A DNA stretch of 25,661 nucleotides from Zancudomyces culisetae (taxonomy: Eukaryota; Kickxellomycota; Harpellomycetes; Harpellales; Legeriomycetaceae): assembly GCA_001969505.1 (NCBI GenBank), contig LSSK01001331.1, forward strand, positions 1-25,661, read 5' to 3'. Position numbers and translations under genes: made by a program. The notes under the pieces are model-generated. The model saw only the letters and a program-made list of their open reading frames with translations, was not told the DNA's origin and searched no databases. Of the stretch, positions 1 through 8,379 are shown in pieces (the stretch's first letter is position 1; every line of letters starts with the position of its first letter).

Positions 1-24
1 CCCCCCCCCCCCCCCTCCCCCCCC
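1..24. repeat. Poly-C homopolymer tract at the window edge
   Basis: Fifteen C, one T, then eight C, in a window that is otherwise strongly AT-rich. No coding or structural reading is possible. It may be a contig-end or sequencing artefact, or a genuine C-rich microsatellite. The sequence cannot tell these apart. Confidence 0.9.
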
Positions 25-1025
25 TGGAGAAAAAGGTATATTTTTAAAATTAAAACAATAAACTGCTTTCTCAGGGTCCTTCATACTGTGGTAAAGACAG
101 GATAAGCAAAATCGATATAAACTTGAATTTGAAGTGGAGTCTTGGAGTGTATGAATAAAAATAGATTTTATTGTAGTGCTCTTTTCGGTTTGAGGCATTA
201 AGAGTCTCAGTGTGGAAGGAGGAGGGGGATAATAAAAACATTTTTGCCTTCTTGTTTATAACTACCAATTCAACGTATTTATGGACACTATCTGAATTCT
301 TAATAATCTGAAACATGAAAAAAAAGTAATATAGTCTATTAGCACTTTTTGGATATATGTATCTGGCCATATAATCCCAGTTATGCTTAAGCAGCCATCA
401 CACTATTTATTGTGCCGAAATAAGGTCATAGACAAGCATATCATACATCTTGATGAAAAACTACTGTATACCAGAATATTTTTTGTTTTCATTATCACTA
501 TCTGTTTCTTTGTTCGGAAAAACGCACAACAGACTCTTTTTCAAAATCATGCATATGACCCTCCATTACGCACCATACAATAACAATTTTCTAATACCTT
601 TAAACATTACCTAGAATCCCGATATATTAGTAAAATGTAACTAAACAGCATTCTCGCTCATGACTTGTGCCTCCTAATTGTGGTGATAATTTCTTCTAGA
701 AAAAGTTTGTGAAATTACGTGAAATGAGAATATAGTTAAGAACTTTAGCACGCAGAATACATGTTTTTTTATTGCTATTAACTTCAGCGAATAAAAAAAT
801 GCAGGTCAATTTAATTTTGCCTATTATTTATTTCCAAGGGAAAGTCAACCAATCAATCATAATTAATTTTATTGACGTTTAGTAACCACTTTGTAACAGT
901 AAAGGAAAATTGAAACAAGCGATTTTTTTTTGAAGATAAAATAATATTGAATCTAAATAGCTCTTTACGCTCTATTAAATAGATACCTATATTTTTGAAA
1001 AAAAGGTGCGAAAGAATATATAAAA
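25..1025. other. Gene-free stretch upstream of eS30
   Basis: AT-rich sequence without a convincing gene. The open frames here are short, use A/T-driven codons and show no domain or splice pattern. The last 150 bases must hold the eS30 promoter. A TATA-like run sits at about 1014-1025, directly against the ATG. This is too close for a classical TATA-to-start distance, so it may simply be AT-rich leader. Confidence 0.6.
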
Positions 1026-1592
1026 ATGGTAAGTTTACTGCGTCACTATGCTGCTATATTGTCTTTTATGTGATATTAGGTCTACGACCGAATGTGCTAC
1101 AGCGGATTTAAGGTTATTTGGCTTGAAGCGTTGGCTTTGTCAGAAAAAACACACTGCGAATCAATGCGGAATGCTAAATGAAAATTGAATCCCTTTTTGT
1201 GTGTCTCATTTATTGTTCTGATTTGAACCTGAATAAATTGCGAATCTCTAAATGATTAATAGGGTAAAGTACACGGATCATTAGCTCGTGCTGGTAAAGT
1301 GAGATCACAAGCACCAAAAGTACAAAAGACCGACAAGCCAAAGAGAGTAAAAGGTATGTTTTTGATTGTCATTTTTTGATACTTAGGGGTTCACTCTGTG
1401 TTTATACGAGAAGCTTTGCCTTTTGCTTGTGTATTCTTTGTATTCGGCTTGTATTTATACATAACGAGCATAATTATACAAAGCACTAACGATGTATCAT
1501 TGTAAACTTGTTTAGGACGTGCCATGAAACGCGAGAAGTACAACCGCCGTTTTGTAAACGTTACCGCTCTTGGAACCAAGAAGAGATCCTAA
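1026..1592 (+). CDS. RPS30: Small-subunit ribosomal protein eS30 (three exons)
   Basis: Component of the cytosolic 40S ribosomal subunit. The coding sequence was rebuilt from three exons: 1026-1028, which is the ATG alone; 1263-1353; and 1516-1592. The introns begin GTAAGT (1029-1262) and GTATGT (1354-1515). Intron 2 has an ACTAAC branch-site match at 1485-1490, 25 nt before its AG. The product is 56 residues and starts [17 protein letters not shown], then has a [18 protein letters not shown] block, the conserved eS30 core. It is slightly shorter than the roughly 60-63 residues known from fungi because the extreme C-terminal tail is missing after TKKRS. There is no ubiquitin-like N-terminal fusion as in animal FAU, as expected for fungi. 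Splice phases agree at both junctions. An intron directly after the start codon is, from memory, also known in yeast RPS30 genes. Identification is very secure. Confidence 0.95.
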
Positions 1593-1894
1593 ACAGCTGC
1601 CAAATAATTGTATCTAGGCTTAAATTTGGTCTTATTTTCTCTAATTTTTCTTCAACTCTGGTTTGGGAATTGTTTACATTTTTTTCTTTCCCGTTGATTA
1701 AGGCAAATATATAGTATATCGATTTAATTCGGTAATGTAGCTATCTTTTACTAATAAATTTTTTGAGAAGTTTTGTTCAAATTGTAACAGGAGCAACGCG
1801 GTCATAGTAGACATGGTTTTTGTGAAGAAGGCAGTGTGTTGGTTGTTGCAGAATATACGTGTGAGCTGCTATATAACGAGTAAATTGCGTTAGC
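1593..1894. other. 3' flank of eS30, no gene seen
   Basis: This is the eS30 3' untranslated region followed by AT-rich spacer. A short open frame crossing eS30 exon 3 continues here in another frame and is a shadow. From about 1790 the base composition becomes visibly more balanced. That may mark the true 5' end of the candidate RNA gene that follows. Confidence 0.5.
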
Positions 1895-2345
1895 ACTAGA
1901 AGGGCTCAGCATAACAACGTTGGCTCTTTCCATCCCAGTAAAGTGGAAGGTGTATTGAGAGAAAGACAATACATGTGGGGAATACACAACCTCGCTCGTA
2001 CATTTGTGTTTTCTTGTGCTGTTACAGCACATTAAAGTACAGCTACGCCAAATCTCCACATAGAATAAATGTATAGAAAGATGGCTGGATTATTGTTAGG
2101 AAATGTGTGATTTCCGAGCTTAGTGAGCTTCGCGGGAAAATCGAAGGTAAACTCCTAGGAGAGGAGTTCAGACTCAAACTTTCTGGAATTCTTCGGGATC
2201 CAAACACCACTCGCGTTAGAGTGGTGGTTTCCACAGTCAGGTTTCTTAACGAAACCTCCTTGAACTAGTGTCCCTCAGATACAGAGACTCTAGAGGGTCG
2301 AAGGGGGATAGGATGGGTTTAGTTTAATAGATTGACTTTTTCTTC
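1895..2345 (+). ncRNA. Candidate structured non-coding RNA (about ten hairpins)
   Basis: Within about 400 bases, one stem-loop follows another. Perfect 7-bp stems: 1951-1957/1967-1973, 2015-2021/2025-2031, 2150-2156/2162-2168 and 2239-2245/2251-2257. Longer or interrupted stems: 1900-1906/1922-1928; 2109-2116 with 2134-2142, around an inner AGCT/AGCT stem; 2184-2191/2196-2202, closed by a C(UUCG)G tetraloop; 2202-2212/2219-2230 (11 bp, one bulge); and 2272-2279/2289-2297 (8 bp, one bulge). A hairpin at 1926-1932/1944-1950 competes with the first. GC content is higher than in the flanks. A T-run at 2337-2341 could end a polymerase III transcript. The plus strand is chosen because the UUCG loop and several G-U pairs work only in that sense. 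The size would suit SRP, RNase P/MRP, U3 or a large snoRNA, but I could not match the conserved boxes of any of these. No good open frame exists. The RNA class is unknown and the boundaries are approximate. Confidence 0.45.
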
Positions 2346-2902
2346 AAGAGCTTTTTATTACCTGAATAAGCTTCATTTCATCAATCAAAATAATACCATC
2401 CAACATATCCTCCTAGCACCATCTTTCTTTGTTGAAAGTGTGTTATCTTGACTATTGTAGTCGGTACTGTTTACACGCTGCTGAAGAGTCAGCTGGGAAA
2501 TGAGTTGGAACGAATATGGATCAGTGTTTTAGGGTTTGTGAATCTTGGTTTGGTTTCGTGTTTTGAATACTCTTTGCTCATTAATTTATCAAAAAAATTT
2601 TCGCTCTAAAAATCAAAGTGCTAATAATTGGCACGAACTGCAAAACGTAAAAAGTAAAAAATAAAAAATAAAAAGAGAAAAATGAAATTGCTCATAGGCT
2701 CTGCTATAATAAAAAAAATTGAACCGTTAGCGCTACAATTATCTTTTTTTCTGTACACGAATAAAAGATAATAAACCTAAAACAAGAGAATAGAGTAGAA
2801 GAGTCATATACAAACCAGGAGTTAAGACAAAGTATATGGGATTCAAAGATAGTAAAAGAATAACATTAATTAATCATTAAAAACATACCCTGGAAAAGTA
2901 CA
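2346..2902. other. Intergenic region and IWS1 promoter
   Basis: AT-rich, with A-rich runs from 2640 to 2800 and no gene. The one notable motif is an 11-base telomere-repeat-like site (see the separate entry). The final 100 bases before the IWS1 ATG are A-rich leader. Confidence 0.55.
2527..2537 (+). promoter_or_regulatory. Telobox-like site (TTTTAGGGTTT)
   Basis: This matches the TTAGGGTT core bound by Tbf1/telobox factors in fungal promoters (known of that family). It lies about 370 bp upstream of the IWS1 start and 190 bp past the candidate RNA. It could serve either gene or be a chance match. Confidence 0.3.
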
Positions 2903-4198
2903 ATGTCAGACCATGAATCTGGAAAAGAAGGAGAATTTTATTACGAAAACGAAGGCGAACTCAATAATGAAATGCATAGTAACAATGAAAATGAAAATGA
3001 AATAGTAGATCGAAATGAAGGGGGAGCAGAAGAGAAAGGTGGAGAAAACGAAGAAGGCGAAGAATCTGAAGATGAACAAACTAAAGCCATCAAAAGCATG
3101 CCAAAGTTTAAACTCAAAAGAAAGCTAGAGCGAAGGAAAAGCCGAGAGAGCGAAGGAGGGGAATCTCAACACGAAGAATTGGCTCAAGAGCGGGAGCACG
3201 AACGAGAACAAGAACAAGAACAAGAACAGAGAGAAAAAGAATATAAGGAAGGGGAAGAGGAGGAGGGAGATAATGCATATCCACAGGAACATGAAGATGA
3301 GCGTAGATCGAAAAAGCGTCGTAAGAGAAGAAGAGATGAGGAAGATGAAGAGGGAGAAAGAGGGGAACCCCAGGAAATAACTGATCCCAAACAACTAGAA
3401 ATAATAGCAATAAATAAAGAAATTGACATGGCCTTGAAAAGCGGAAAGACATCCCGGCGGCGAAAGCGAGATGAGTTGGATGCGGGAGTAGATGAGGAGA
3501 TAGTTAAGTTGCAGGAGAAGATGCGACGGGCGGCAATGGAGGATTTCGAAGCCAATAAGGAGGGCGCTGCAGCAATGCACAAGGTGGGAATGTTAGTAGA
3601 GGTGAGTAGAGAGCTGGGAAAGTCGCATTTGCATGAGGTAATGTTAGAAAACAACATTTTGGACACAATTCGATTGTGGTTGGAACCGCTTGATGATGGA
3701 GCGCTTCCGGGTCTTGATCTTCAACAAGAGATGTTGGGCGTAATAAGTAGGATGCCTGTACGAACAGAGCACCTGCGCGATAGTGGGATTGGAAAAATAA
3801 TTTTATTTATGAGCAAATGCGACAGATACCCCGATAGGATTAAGCGGCAGGCGATGGGGCTTGTTCAGAAATGGGCACGACCACTGCTAAAACGAAGCAG
3901 CAGCTTTAGGGATAAGGTTGCAACTATGAATGCTGATGGAGGTGGTGTCAGAAGAAGAAGTAGTGCTGAGGACCGGCAGGAAGGATTTTTGGGAAGTATA
4001 CAGGTGCAGACAGGTAATTCGGAGAGCGGACAGACTCGGCGAGCGATTATTCCAAGCAAAAACATTAAAAATTATACTGTAATGCCAAAGGGATCCATTT
4101 CTCTCCGTGAGCAACCAGAAGGAAAAGCAAACAACGCCATGCCAGATATATATAAGCGTCTAAAGGCATCATTCCAAAAGAAAAAAAGACCAAACTAA
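2903..4198 (+). CDS. IWS1: Transcription elongation factor IWS1/Spn1
   Basis: A nuclear factor that binds Spt6 and RNA polymerase II and couples elongation to chromatin handling. The product is 431 residues in a single exon. Residues 1-165 are a highly charged, low-complexity arm, with Glu/Asn tracts, an EQ repeat near 102-109 and a basic cluster at 135-144. Such acidic disordered N-termini are typical of IWS1. The folded core lies at about 165-340 and contains the family hallmarks: a helix with ILDTIRLWLEPLDDGALPG (251-270), LRDSGIGKII (291-300), and a final RIKRQAMGLVQKWARPLLKRS block (312-332). This is the TFIIS N-terminal (LW) domain fold. The tail is basic and ends KKKRPN. The ATG at 2903 is preceded by an A at -3. 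The stop lies 11 bp from the stop of the convergent Myb gene, so the two 3' ends must overlap in transcription. Confidence 0.9.
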   Translation: MSDHESGKEGEFYYENEGELNNEMHSNNENENEIVDRNEGGAEEKGGENEEGEESEDEQTKAIKSMPKFKLKRKLERRKSRESEGGESQHEELAQEREHEREQEQEQEQREKEYKEGEEEEGDNAYPQEHEDERRSKKRRKRRRDEEDEEGERGEPQEITDPKQLEIIAINKEIDMALKSGKTSRRRKRDELDAGVDEEIVKLQEKMRRAAMEDFEANKEGAAAMHKVGMLVEVSRELGKSHLHEVMLENNILDTIRLWLEPLDDGALPGLDLQQEMLGVISRMPVRTEHLRDSGIGKIILFMSKCDRYPDRIKRQAMGLVQKWARPLLKRSSSFRDKVATMNADGGGVRRRSSAEDRQEGFLGSIQVQTGNSESGQTRRAIIPSKNIKNYTVMPKGSISLREQPEGKANNAMPDIYKRLKASFQKKKRPN

Positions 4199-4209
4199 GT
4201 GAAAGATTG

Positions 4210-5703
4210 CTAATGAGAAATGAAAAGTTTTTTGAGGGCTTCTTCACTCGGACGCACAAAGTATTTATGGCATAAACATAGTTCTCTTGTTTTTTCAAAT
4301 AAAATGTAATCAGGGTCAGAAGTATCGATTTGATCTAATGAGGTGATATTTTTTTGTAGTTTCAAGTTTATACCATAGGATTTAAGCAGTAAATAAATGT
4401 TTATTGTACTCTGAGATCGGGAGCGAACATGGACTTCGGAGCGAGTATACGATAAAGCCTGGCTTATTTTGACCCAGCTTATTTTGTCGTGGCCCATGAC
4501 GTGCGACAAAATCAAATAGTCTTCCTTCGCGGTAAATTTACCGCTTGTGTTAAGAAAGGGTGATAGATAGTTGATATACCTATATCTACACTGGGACGAT
4601 GTGCGATCGCCCATTTTTTCGCTGATTTTTTTCCAGGAAAAGATTTCTTCCTTTTCTAGTGACTCTGTAACAAGGTTTTTTAGTTTTTCCGAGTCCTCAG
4701 CCGACCATTTACTAGTGGGTTTGTGCTTTTTGCGTATCTTTACTACCTTGCCTTTAATTGCCCTTTGCAAAGTCTTGTATCGCGAATAAACAGCAATGGT
4801 GGAACATGGTGTTCCACTCATCAAACTTGCCACCTTTGTCCACTTTTCGCCATGCTTTTCGACCAGTTGGAGTAGTTCTTTGTCGCTTTCAGGCGTCCAA
4901 TTGCGAAATCGTCTAAATTCACCTTCTTTTTCTCTTGACATTGCTGCATTTTCTAATTCTGCATTTTCACCTTCATCCGCTCCTTCCTCTGCGATGCTCA
5001 GATTAATCATATCAAACAAGTGCTTAATACTGGATCCATCTTCATAGCGGATATTTTCAATCATTTTCTGGCTCTCCTTATCGAGCGCATAAAGTTTTTT
5101 TAGCTGGTATAGATAATTGTATCTTGATCGGCACTGATGTCGATTCCTACCCGGGATCCCATTTGAAACGGCCCCCCAATTTTTTTTATTCACCGCCTCA
5201 GAAAGTTCAAGAAGCCTCAGATCCTCTTGTTTGCTCCATTGTCCGTTTTTAGCTGCTTTTTCAAAATCTTCGGTGTACAGTTTGAAAATTATAGACTGGG
5301 GTGTTCTACCCAACTTTTTTGCTATTTCACCTATAGATAATCGAGCTTTGACAAGTTGCACCATTTCGTCTTTCTCCTCCTGTGTCCAACGCTTGTAGAA
5401 ATTACCGGGCTTAGTACCAGCAACTTTTGTATCTTGGGGGTTTTGGGATTTTTTTGAAGAATTCTCAGAATGTGTTTCTAGATCTTTTTTCGCACCTTTA
5501 AATTATATAGTTAGAGTAAAAGTAAAGATAAATGTAAATGAATGTCCCGTAGTTTTGTAAAGGTTTGTTATATTTCATTTTTTTGATTTACAGTTGGAGA
5601 ATGTGAATTTACCTTTTACAGCCTGCTTTTTTGAACTAAATGTGGCTATTGCCGTGGTGTGTCTTATTGCTGGAAAAATTCTTTTGCCCGTAATTCTCAG
5701 CAT
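4210..5703 (-). CDS. Five-repeat Myb/SANT protein with a mitochondrial-type N-terminus
   Basis: Rebuilt from two exons on the minus strand: 5703-5613 (30 codons plus 1 nt) and 5495-4210. The 117-nt intron starts GTAAATT and has a CTCTAAC branch match (plus-strand 5510-5516). The product is 458 residues. The phase closes exactly and the join makes VKGAKKD. Starting instead at the first internal Met (codon at 5364) would cut off the first Myb helix, whose WTQEEKDE lies upstream in the same frame. Residues 1-31 carry seven Lys/Arg, no Asp/Glu and many hydroxylated and hydrophobic residues, beginning MLRITGKRIFPAIRH. This is a textbook mitochondrial presequence pattern. Five Myb/SANT units follow, with lead aromatic residues near W67, W117, W230, W294 and F351; each has the acidic EED/ESD first helix and the CRSRY/SRY/CRYRY third helix. 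The repeats imply DNA binding. Residues 184-228 are an acidic linker. The orthologue is not recognised, and targeting is an inference. Confidence 0.8.
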
Positions 5704-5722
5704 TTTCTTCAAGTTGGAGGGG

Positions 5723-5756
5723 CTATCTTTTATACAAATCTATCTTTTATACAAAT
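5723..5756 (-). promoter_or_regulatory. Tandem duplicated TATA element of the Myb gene
   Basis: A 17-base unit (plus strand CTATCTTTTATACAAAT) is repeated twice without a gap. Read on the minus strand, each copy contains TATAAAAG, at 5734-5727 and 5751-5744. These lie about 24 and 41 bases upstream of the Myb protein's ATG at 5703. The arrangement implies a very short leader. Confidence 0.5.
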
Positions 5757-6318
5757 ATATTCAAATCGCTTGTAACATAATTATCTTTATTAGTGAAAAA
5801 AAAACATTTGATGCAAGTTGGTAATATTTTTGTGTTTACGATTTTTTTTTCCAAATCAGATATAAGGGATTAAATTGGATAACGCAAAATAAAGATTTGA
5901 AACTGAAATTGAAATAAAAAGCAAAATTGACAAGCAAAATAGGTTGTAAAGGGGAATAGGGTAAACTATGCCGGTACTACACTAGCGTATCATAATTTCT
6001 TGGCGTAGAGTGATCAACATAGATAGTTCTGCTTTAAAGCACCACTATCGGGACACCCTTATTTAAAAGCATATTAAATGTCAAGTCAGTAATCATCAAT
6101 CAGTAGAAAAAACTAAAGTGAATAGCGGAGGGGAGGAAGATGGAAAGGGGAGGGTGTGTGAGTTGTGTATTTCGATAAAGCAGCAACTTCTATTACAGTA
6201 GCATTATTTTGGATAAAATAACATTACTAAAACAGAGTTGATCAGAATGCTGAGCAAATCGGAATATATTGGATTTATTTTTAAAAAACAAGGGTAAATA
6301 CTTTTTAAAAAATGCAAA
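5757..6318. other. Intergenic region with one strong hairpin
   Basis: This is the space between the divergent Myb start side and the 3' end of glycyl-tRNA synthetase. It is AT-rich apart from 5940-6060. It holds an imperfect hairpin at 6022-6049: GATAGT pairs with ACTATC, a 2-base internal loop follows, then the palindrome TGCTTTAAAGCA. No gene is supported. A trailing ACA at 6052-6054 is not enough to call an H/ACA RNA. Confidence 0.45.
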
Positions 6319-8379
6319 CTAACTATCACTGGATAGAGTAGGGTGGGATTTCAAAACATCTTCCCAGCTGGATTTGCCATTGACAATATCAATGACAATA
6401 TTAATAATAGTATCAACATTTGCTCTGATCTGTTGGCATGAATCACGTTCTCTAAGAGTGACAAGGTTTTCGGAAACAGTGAGCTGATCAATAGTGATGG
6501 CAAATGGAATTCCCAATTCGTCGTTTCTGGCATATCTTCGTCCAATGGAGGCAGAAGAAGCATCGTCAATGCGAGCGGCTACACCAGCACTGCGTAGAGT
6601 CTTTGTGATATGGTTTAGAGAAGCAGAGAATGCAGGACCAGTTAGAAGAGGAAGTACAAGACATTTGATAGGAGAGATTTGGGGGTTGAAAGCAAAGACA
6701 GTGCGGGAGGCATCATCAGGACGAGTGTAGTAAGAGTGTTCGAGAAGAGAGTAGAGGATACGACCAATACCAAAGGAAGGCTCAATGACGTTTGGAGTAT
6801 ATTCACGAACAGATTTTTTGAAGTTTTGCATTTCAATGGTCAACAAGTCAGATGTAATCTCAACAGGTTCGGGGAGACCAAGGGAGGCAGAGCACTTTCC
6901 GGCAGAGTCGAGTTCCTTTTTGATTTCGGCAAGCTGCTCCTGAGGAAGAGCTTCCAGAGCTTCTTGAATCTTTTTGGCGTTTTGTTTGAACTTGGGGCCA
7001 AATAGACGTTTGTTGAACACACATACCAATGCATCATAGACAATAGGAATCTCAAGCTCTTCTTGGGCACAGAGATTGACACCAGTACGTCTGGAATGGG
7101 CAGTCAAGTCATAGGCCGAGCGGTCAGCACATCCAACACATTCAACCCATCCATAGCTGCTCTTGATTTCGGCATCCCAGCAGTCAGTGGCATAATGTGC
7201 CATTTCGTTGGACATATGCTGGCGGAATCTAAGTCTAGTTTCGTCAATTCCTATCTTGGCGAGGAACAAGTAAATTCTTCCCAAAAAGTATCCAAGTGTT
7301 TGGTTGTTGACTATCTTCTTTTCAACTGCTTCTCCAATCGACATTGATACAGTGGTTGAGCTGCCTGATTCCTGTACCTCTGCTGGCAAGAAGTTTAGGT
7401 GGATTTCCTTAACTTCTTCATACTTTGGATGATCTTTTTTCAATGGATCTACGTAGTGTTCGATTTCAGCCATTGTAAATTCTCTTACTCTCAATAGCCC
7501 TGCTCGTGGAGAGATTTCATTTCGGAAGGACTTTCCAACCATAGCTGATGCAAAAGGCATTTTTTTGTTGTTGAATTCGTACAAACGTTGGAAGTTCACA
7601 AATTGTGCTTGTGCTGTTTCTGGTCGCAAGTACCCCTTCAAATTTCCAGTAGGACCAATACTTGAATCAAACATCAAGTTGAATGCAACTGGCTCAGTAA
7701 CTTCGTTGTTGGTTGCTGGGTTTCGGATTTCGTACTCCTTGATTATTTCACCAAGCTGATCTCCGTTGAAGTTGTCGATTTGTGCCAATATCTCTTCATA
7801 TTTCTTCTCTACTTCTTCGCTCAGAACCACCGCTCCCTTTGGTACCTTACCTTTACCTCCTTTCTTTGCCTTCTCTGCTCCTGCTCCCTCTCCTGATGCT
7901 GCTTGCTTTGCGAGTTTGCTCTCCTCAATTCTCATTTCCAGAATTCCCTCTACAAGATGGTCAGCTCTAAACACTTCGTTTGTTTTGACATCTCGGCACA
8001 TATAATCAGTAAACTTTTCAACGTGTCCTGATGTTTTGAGCACCTCTGATGGTGTTATGATTGCTCCGTCCATCTCCAGCATATCTTCCTCGATCACAAA
8101 GTGCTTTCGCCAGATATTGATAAGGTTTTGTTGCAACACCGACCCAATTGGTCCGTAATCGTACAATCCTGCAACTCCACCATATATCGAAAATGATGGC
8201 ACGTAGAAGAATCTTTTGGTGAGTGTTGATTCGAACACTGCTCTATCGAATTCCTTGGTCATTTTTTTTGCCTTGGGTTGTTTTTTTAGTTTTGATGCAC
8301 TGGAATACAAATTTATGAATTTAGTGCTTTTAGTTCCTAGTACTCTCTTTAATCCAATATGTTTAAATGTATTAAACAT
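6319..8379 (-). CDS. GRS1: Glycyl-tRNA synthetase, probably dual cytosolic/mitochondrial
   Basis: A class II aminoacyl-tRNA synthetase that charges tRNA-Gly. The product is 686 residues in a single exon, the usual length for the eukaryotic alpha2 enzyme without a WHEP domain. Visible landmarks are GGVAGLYDYGPIG (67-79), LRPETAQAQFVNF (251-263), the motif 2 region GKSFRNEISPRAGLLRVREF (282-301), the WVECVGCADRS insertion (411-421), motif 3 EPSFGIGRILYSLLEHSY (533-550), and an anticodon-binding domain at about 566-663. A low-complexity Ala/Gly/Lys insert lies at 155-182. Residues 1-39 are basic with no acidic residues before the next Met, like a mitochondrial presequence. M40 begins TKEFDRAVFEST, the usual start of the cytosolic enzyme. 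The first ATG has T at -3 and is preceded directly by an ATG-TAG minimal uORF (8385-8380). The M40 ATG (8262-8260) sits in an A-rich, strong context. Leaky scanning would therefore give both forms. The function is certain; the dual-start model is inferred. Confidence 0.95.
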   Translation of the reverse strand: MFNTFKHIGLKRVLGTKSTKFINLYSSASKLKKQPKAKKMTKEFDRAVFESTLTKRFFYVPSFSIYGGVAGLYDYGPIGSVLQQNLINIWRKHFVIEEDMLEMDGAIITPSEVLKTSGHVEKFTDYMCRDVKTNEVFRADHLVEGILEMRIEESKLAKQAASGEGAGAEKAKKGGKGKVPKGAVVLSEEVEKKYEEILAQIDNFNGDQLGEIIKEYEIRNPATNNEVTEPVAFNLMFDSSIGPTGNLKGYLRPETAQAQFVNFQRLYEFNNKKMPFASAMVGKSFRNEISPRAGLLRVREFTMAEIEHYVDPLKKDHPKYEEVKEIHLNFLPAEVQESGSSTTVSMSIGEAVEKKIVNNQTLGYFLGRIYLFLAKIGIDETRLRFRQHMSNEMAHYATDCWDAEIKSSYGWVECVGCADRSAYDLTAHSRRTGVNLCAQEELEIPIVYDALVCVFNKRLFGPKFKQNAKKIQEALEALPQEQLAEIKKELDSAGKCSASLGLPEPVEITSDLLTIEMQNFKKSVREYTPNVIEPSFGIGRILYSLLEHSYYTRPDDASRTVFAFNPQISPIKCLVLPLLTGPAFSASLNHITKTLRSAGVAARIDDASSASIGRRYARNDELGIPFAITIDQLTVSENLVTLRERDSCQQIRANVDTIINIVIDIVNGKSSWEDVLKSHPTLSSDS

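Noticed and set aside
71-370. Minus-strand 99-residue open frame
   Set aside because: Composition follows the A/T-rich DNA, no domain, no supporting start context or splice signals.
1802-2234. Two overlapping minus-strand open frames
   Set aside because: They lie across the hairpin array, have no family features, and the region is better explained as structured RNA on the other strand.
3114-3666. Several minus-strand open frames inside IWS1
   Set aside because: They are antisense shadows of Glu/Lys-rich codons, giving Ser/Leu/Phe-rich nonsense.
6022-6054. H/ACA snoRNA half-structure
   Set aside because: Only one convincing hairpin, its internal loop is too small to be a guide pocket, and no H box precedes it.
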